A stretch of DNA of 64,000 nt, from positions 3,643,786-3,707,785 of the forward strand of contig NZ_JAGIOO010000001.1 of the NCBI RefSeq assembly GCF_017876755.1. Direction: 5' to 3'. Positions 59,814-64,000 of the stretch are shown piece by piece (positions within the stretch are counted from its first letter, which is position 1; every line of letters begins with the position of its first letter). The stretch comes from Crossiella equi (GTDB lineage Bacteria; Actinomycetota; Actinomycetes; Mycobacteriales; Pseudonocardiaceae). The notes beneath the pieces are model-generated. The model was not told where the DNA came from. It saw only the letters and a program-made list of their open reading frames with translations, and did not search any database. The position numbers and the translations under genes are program-made.

Positions 59814-61496
59814 ATGTCAACAGGGCGGGACAGTCACTCGAAAGGTGATGGCCGACCACCCGGCGCACCGCGGCCCGGGTGGAAGAAAGTCCTGTTCGTG
59901 GCACGCACCAACACCACCGTCGACCGGATCCGGGACGTGCTGCCCGCCCTGGCCAACGATCACCGGTTGCGGCTGTTCGCCGCCGTGGAGCCGGGGTCCC
60001 GGCGGACGCACAACCTGGTGGAGGCGTTGCGGCGGCTCGGTTTCCGGGTGCTGTCCTACCGCAAGGCCGTGCGGGAGTGGTTCGACCTGGTGCTGGCCGC
60101 GCACTGCGATGCCGGGCTGGCCGCGTTCCGGGGGCCCAAGGTGGTGCTCTCGCACGGCGCCGGGTACGCCCGCATCCTGCCCGAGCGCACCGGCAGCGAC
60201 GTCGAACCGGTCGGCCTGTCCCGCAAGGAGCTCCTCGCCCCGCACGGCCAGCCGATCCCGCACCACCTGGGCCTGTCCCACCCCGAGCAGGGCGACCGGC
60301 TCGCCGCGGCCTGCCCCGAGGTGGTGGAGCGCAGTGTGCTCATCGGGGACCCGACCTTCGACGCGTTGCTGCACAACGAGCCCATGCGCGACCGCTTCCG
60401 CCAGAGTCTCGGCGTCGGGGACCGCAAGCTGCTGCTGTTCAGCACCACCTGGGGCGAGCACGGGCTCGACTCGCTCGCCCCGGAGACCGTGCTGCGCTTC
60501 CTCGCCCAGCTGCCCTCGGATGAGTGGCTGTGCGCGATGGTGCTGCACCACAACACCTGGCACGAGCACGGCGAGCTCGGGGTCGAGCTGCGCTACCTGG
60601 ACGCGCTGGACGCCGGGCTGCGCCTCATCCCCGGGCACAAGGGCTGGCGGCAGGCGCTGGTCGCCTCCGACCTCATCGTCGGCGACCACGGCTCGCCCTC
60701 CTGCTACGCCGCCGCGCTGAAGATCCCGTTCCTGCGGGCCGCGGGCTCCCTCGCCGAGGTCGACCCCCGCTCCCCCAACGCCAGGCTGTTCGAGGCCCGG
60801 CTCGCGGTCGACCCGGACGGCGACCTGCTCGCCCAGGTCCGGGCCGCCAGCGAGCCGGAGACCGTGTTCGCCGCCTGGCAGGTGTCGGAGGACCTGGTGG
60901 ACAACCACGGCCGTTCCCTGCTCAGCCTGCGCGAGCTGCTCTACCGCGTGCTCCGCCTGGCCATCCCGGTGTCCCGGCTGCGCCAGCGGCCACTGCCCGA
61001 CCCGGAACCGTTGCCGGTCAAGGAGGTCCGGGCCTTCCGGCTGGCCACCGGGCTGGCCGCGCGGGAGGGCTGCGACGGCGACCTGCTCGTGCGGCGGTTC
61101 CCGGCCGTGGTGGCGCCCTACCGCTACCTCGGGCGGCCCGACGACTCCTTCCTGGCCATCAGCGACGAGGAGGTGGACCTGGCCTTCCGGCACAGCGCGG
61201 AGGTCGTGGTGCGGGAGCAGGTGCTGGCGCACGGGGCGGCCGTGGCCTGGACCGGGGACTGGCGGCAGTTCCCGCACGCGGCCGTGCTCGCGGTCGCGGT
61301 GCCCGGCGGCAGCGTGGTGCGCATGCGCAACGGCTGGCTGGTGGCCACCAACGGCGCGCCCCAGCTGGCCGCGGCGGCGGTCTACACCTGGTGGCGGGAG
61401 CGGCGGGTCGAGCCCGGGTACCGGCGGCTGCGGGTGCGGCAGGGGGCCGTGCGGGTGGAGCTGGAACTCACTCAGCTGCCCGGCGGCCCCGTGTGA
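59814..61496 (+). CDS. CDP-glycerol glycerophosphotransferase-like protein (GT-B fold)
   Basis: The 560-aa protein matches the actinomycete family related to CDP-glycerol:glycerophosphate transferases. The N-terminus VLFVARTNTTVDRIRDVLPA resembles the nucleotide-sugar/polyol GT-B start, followed by VVLSHGAGYARILPE (HG motif), LLFSTTWGEHGLDS, MVLHHNTWHEHG and LIVGDHGSPSCYAAALKIP. C-terminal residues 400-560 form an additional domain. There is no membrane segment. It could transfer glycerol phosphate or act on nucleotides. It overlaps the convergent STAND NTPase gene by 29 bp and is divergent from the Scr1-type regulator. Confidence 0.7.
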   Translation: MSTGRDSHSKGDGRPPGAPRPGWKKVLFVARTNTTVDRIRDVLPALANDHRLRLFAAVEPGSRRTHNLVEALRRLGFRVLSYRKAVREWFDLVLAAHCDAGLAAFRGPKVVLSHGAGYARILPERTGSDVEPVGLSRKELLAPHGQPIPHHLGLSHPEQGDRLAAACPEVVERSVLIGDPTFDALLHNEPMRDRFRQSLGVGDRKLLLFSTTWGEHGLDSLAPETVLRFLAQLPSDEWLCAMVLHHNTWHEHGELGVELRYLDALDAGLRLIPGHKGWRQALVASDLIVGDHGSPSCYAAALKIPFLRAAGSLAEVDPRSPNARLFEARLAVDPDGDLLAQVRAASEPETVFAAWQVSEDLVDNHGRSLLSLRELLYRVLRLAIPVSRLRQRPLPDPEPLPVKEVRAFRLATGLAAREGCDGDLLVRRFPAVVAPYRYLGRPDDSFLAISDEEVDLAFRHSAEVVVREQVLAHGAAVAWTGDWRQFPHAAVLAVAVPGGSVVRMRNGWLVATNGAPQLAAAAVYTWWRERRVEPGYRRLRVRQGAVRVELELTQLPGGPV

Positions 61497-63576
61497 GCCA
61501 GCCCTGCACGACCGGCAGGCGCGGGCTGCCGGTGCGCTGGTACAGCTCGGCCAAGCGGCTCGCGGAGCGGGTGAACAGGTCCGGGTCGGCGCCCTGTTCG
61601 GCCACCTCGACCAGGGTCTCCAGGGCCTGTGCCTCCTTGACCGGCTGCCCCCGTTCGCGGGTGGTCTCGGCCGCGGTGAGCAGTGCGGAGCGGGCCTCGG
61701 CGGTGCGGTGCAGCCTGCCGTAGGCGAAGCCCTGCACGATGCGGACCCGGGCCGCCAGCAGCTCATCGCCCAGGTCCAGGCTGTCCCGGAGGGCGTCGGC
61801 CAGCTGCGGCAGCGCGTCGGTGGGCCGGCCGCTGCGGGCCAGCACCTCGCCCAGGTGGTAGGACTGGAGCGCCACGCCCCGGCGGTCGCCCAGCTCCTCG
61901 TTCAGCGAGCGCGCCGCCCGGAACTCCTCGCCCGCGGCCTCGTAGCGGCTCTGGTCGCGCCACAGCACACCCCGGGACTCCAGCACGACCGCCAGCGCAC
62001 GCGGGTCGTCGGCCAGGTGCGCCACCGCCTCGGCCGCGGTCAGCTGCTCGGCCGCCTGCTCGAACCGGCCCAGGCCCAGGTAGGCCCTGGCCAGCTGGTT
62101 GCGCATGCGGACCTCGACCGTGTGGTCGCCCAGCCGCTCCGCCGCGACGATGCCCAGCTGGTGCGTCTCGATCCAGTCCGCGTAGTGCTGGTGGCTGTAG
62201 TACAGGGCGAACAGCGCCTCGCACAGCTGCCAGACCAGGTCGTGCCAGCCGTGCCGGGCCGCGGTGCGGCAGGCGCCCAGCAGGCTGGCCCGTTCGCGCT
62301 CGGCCCAGGCCATCGCGGTGTCCGGGGTGAACTCCACCGGCCAGGCGGACAGGTCGTGCGTGGCGCAGCGCCAGCGGCCCCGGCCCATGATCTGGTGGTC
62401 CGCGGCGGCGGCGCCCAGCAGGTACCAGCGCACCACCGCCTGCCGCACCCGCTCGACCTCGGCGACGGGCTCGGCCTCGGCCAGCCAGCGGCGCGCGTGC
62501 AGCAGCACCAGGTCGTGCAGGCGGTAGCGGTCCTCGCCCAGCTCCTCGACCAGGTTCGCCTCGCACAGCGCGGTGAGCAGCTCAGCGGCCACGTCCTCGG
62601 TGCTCTCGAAGGCGACCGCGACCGCGGGCAGGTCGAAGTCCAGCCCCGGCAGCAGGGCCAGCCGCCGGTACGCGCGGCGGACCGGCTCCGGCAGGTCGAG
62701 GTAGGCGGCGTCGAACACGGGTTCCACCTTGCTGTCATCGGCCATGGACAGGCGGGCGAGCCGGAACCGCTCGTCCTCGAGCTCGGAGACCAGCCGGGCC
62801 ACCGGCCAGCGCGGCCGCTGGACCAGCCGGGCCCCGGCGATGCGCAGCGCGAGCGGCAGCCCGGCGCACTGCCGCACCAGCTCGCGCAGGGCGGGCGACT
62901 CGGCGCGCGCCCTGGACTCCGGCAGCATGTGCCCAACCAGCGCGGAGGCGTCCTCGCTGCTCAGCGGGGGCAGCTCGAGCAGCACCGCACCGTCCAGCAG
63001 CAGGCCGCTGAGCCGGTTGCGGCTGGTCACGATGACCCCGCTGCCCGGCGAGCCCGGCAACAGCGCGCGCACCTGCGCGGCGTGGTCGACATTGTCGAGC
63101 AGCAGCAGGACCGGCGCGGACGCCGTGCGGGTGCGGAACAGCGCCGCCCGTTCGGCCTGTTCGGCGGGGATGAAGGCGTCGTAGACGCCGAGCGCGCGCA
63201 GGAAGGCGGCCAGCACGTCGCTGACCTCGACCGTGCCGCGCTGCCGGTACCCGGCCAGGTCGGCGTAGAACAGCCCGCCGGGGAACTGCGCGCGGTGGCG
63301 GTGGGCCCAGTGCAGGCCGAGCGCGGTCTTGCCCACCCCGCCCAGGCCGCTGAGCACCACCACGCCCGGTCGGTCCGGGTGCCGGTCCGGGTGCAGCGCG
63401 GCCAGCTGGTCCAGCTGCGCGTGCCGGTTGACGAAGCCCTGCGGGCCGGGCGGCAGCTGTTGCGGGACCGCGGTCTCGGGCAGCGCAGCGGTGATCACGA
63501 CCCCACCCACGGTGTTCGCCTGCACGACGGTGCCCTGCACCAGTCCGGAGACGCGGTTGTCCGCCGACGAGCTCAC
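61468..63576 (-). CDS. STAND NTPase (NB-ARC) with C-terminal TPR region
   Basis: The 702-aa signalling ATPase has a short N-terminal segment with two VxGxVVQA-like repeats (SGLVQGTVVQANTVGGVV, about residues 9-26), an NB-ARC core (P-loop LSGLGGVGKTAL, Walker B LLLLDNV, VIVTSRNRLSGL, GLPLALRIAG) and C-terminal TPR-type helices from about residue 430. It is like AfsR without its SARP DNA-binding domain. The architecture is that of a nucleotide-switch sensor. GTG 63576 is preferred; longer starts add an Arg/Gly/His-rich leader of doubtful coding. Tail-to-tail overlap with the CDP-glycerol transferase-like gene. Confidence 0.88.
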   Translation of the reverse strand: MSSSADNRVSGLVQGTVVQANTVGGVVITAALPETAVPQQLPPGPQGFVNRHAQLDQLAALHPDRHPDRPGVVVLSGLGGVGKTALGLHWAHRHRAQFPGGLFYADLAGYRQRGTVEVSDVLAAFLRALGVYDAFIPAEQAERAALFRTRTASAPVLLLLDNVDHAAQVRALLPGSPGSGVIVTSRNRLSGLLLDGAVLLELPPLSSEDASALVGHMLPESRARAESPALRELVRQCAGLPLALRIAGARLVQRPRWPVARLVSELEDERFRLARLSMADDSKVEPVFDAAYLDLPEPVRRAYRRLALLPGLDFDLPAVAVAFESTEDVAAELLTALCEANLVEELGEDRYRLHDLVLLHARRWLAEAEPVAEVERVRQAVVRWYLLGAAAADHQIMGRGRWRCATHDLSAWPVEFTPDTAMAWAERERASLLGACRTAARHGWHDLVWQLCEALFALYYSHQHYADWIETHQLGIVAAERLGDHTVEVRMRNQLARAYLGLGRFEQAAEQLTAAEAVAHLADDPRALAVVLESRGVLWRDQSRYEAAGEEFRAARSLNEELGDRRGVALQSYHLGEVLARSGRPTDALPQLADALRDSLDLGDELLAARVRIVQGFAYGRLHRTAEARSALLTAAETTRERGQPVKEAQALETLVEVAEQGADPDLFTRSASRLAELYQRTGSPRLPVVQGWLTRGRRAAE

Positions 63577-63836
63577 GGGACTGCCCCAGGGCTGCTGGGT
63601 TCGGTGCACAAAGTACGGCAAAACGCCGCCGACGTGCGGCAATCCGCCCACACGGGTGAGGCCCGGGTGGAGCCCCGCATGGCGCGCCCCCTCCCGTCCG
63701 GACCGGCCTGCCCCCGGCCGGTGCCCTCCCATCATTCGGGTCCGGGCAGATCGTTGTTAGCCGTACCGCGCGGCATCACCCGATCGCCCGGCAGCCTGGT
63801 CCGTTTGCCCCCACCGGGCTGACGTACCTTTGGTAA

Positions 63837-64000
63837 GTGAGCACAGCCCGACCGGCCGACAGCCCCACCGAGTGGGTGCGGGCGCACATCGACCGCTACG
63901 TGGCCACCGCGGGCGCGGACGGGCACGACTGGCAGGGCACCACGACCCTGCTGCTCACCACCACCGGCAGGCGCACCGGGGTGCCCCGGCGGACCGCGCT
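63837..64000 (+). CDS. nitroreductase/deazaflavin-dependent oxidoreductase (DDN-like), cut by window edge
   Basis: A GTG at 63837 opens an in-frame reading to the right edge (54 complete codons): an N-terminus with EWVRAHIDRYVATAGADG, then WQGTTTLLLTTTGRRTGVPR, the start of the F420H2/FMN-dependent nitroreductase family (DUF385, like M. tuberculosis Ddn). TTGGTAAGTG with TACCTT seven bases before suggests a near-leaderless mRNA. The active-site C-terminal half is outside the window. Divergent from the STAND NTPase gene. Confidence 0.75.
   Translation, partial: MSTARPADSPTEWVRAHIDRYVATAGADGHDWQGTTTLLLTTTGRRTGVPRRTA

Overview
The window is a GC-rich (about 70 percent) actinobacterial chromosome segment, most likely from the Pseudonocardiales (Pseudonocardiaceae-like). 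The grounds are frequent GTG starts, 4-bp ATGA/GTGA overlaps, DUF397 plus Scr1-type (DUF5753) regulator pairs, a PE/PPE/EspG trio, a furA-katG pair, an EphD-type hydrolase-dehydrogenase fusion and an lpqS/cysK2/MFS-like trio. About 60 genes are called, with two tRNAs and many GC-rich terminators. No rRNA, transposase, CRISPR array or prophage is visible, so this reads as ordinary chromosome with several accessory regulatory islands. The organism assignment is inference from gene content, not from a marker gene.

Layout 1-16 kb: a truncated small gene at the left edge; an XRE regulator followed by an HD-domain nucleotidase; an ABC-2 exporter divergent from a small XRE regulator and a membrane protein; gamma-glutamyltransferase; an MprF-like membrane protein with a membrane-anchored esterase; a GH20 hexosaminidase; then a His-rich small protein, a CysK2-like PLP enzyme and an MFS transporter in the order of the mycobacterial copper-responsive lpqS operon. 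16-31 kb: a 161-bp near-perfect palindrome, TetR, a DUF3618 protein, an unusual short tRNA with a UAG anticodon, a MazF-type toxin-antitoxin pair, a snapalysin, a ROK protein, a histidine kinase/response regulator pair, an orphan LuxR plus DUF4255 (contractile-injection-system cap adaptor) pair, a CDF metal exporter, an EphD-like fusion, tRNA-Arg(CCG), a streptogrisin-like protease and TrpC.

31-41 kb: a helicase-associated-domain protein, furA-katG behind a FurA box, then the most unusual stretch. It holds two copies of a small membrane protein gene, each preceded by a similar leader hairpin, and each followed by a paralogous Scr1-type XRE regulator. One copy also carries a DUF397 gene and a divergent protein made of three HTH repeats. 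A degenerate methyltransferase gene ends the stretch. 41-58 kb: a secreted ThuA protein, PPOX, KptA, an alpha/beta hydrolase with an XRE/MmyB regulator, two SDRs, an ABC exporter/TetR divergent pair, an SDR/TetR pair, the PE/PPE/EspG trio, Ogt and Ada-AlkA DNA repair genes, a GH28 pectinase-like enzyme and a PAS-GGDEF-EAL protein with degenerate motifs. 58-64 kb: a second DUF397/Scr1 pair, a CDP-glycerol transferase-like protein overlapping tail to tail with a STAND (NB-ARC/TPR) NTPase, and the start of an F420/deazaflavin-type oxidoreductase.

The best candidates for something undescribed are the duplicated leader-hairpin/small-membrane-protein/Scr1 module (36.6-40.6 kb), the orphan eCIS-like pair (24.7-25.8 kb), the 161-bp palindrome (16.8 kb) and the class-I-shaped tRNA with a UAG anticodon (18.0 kb).
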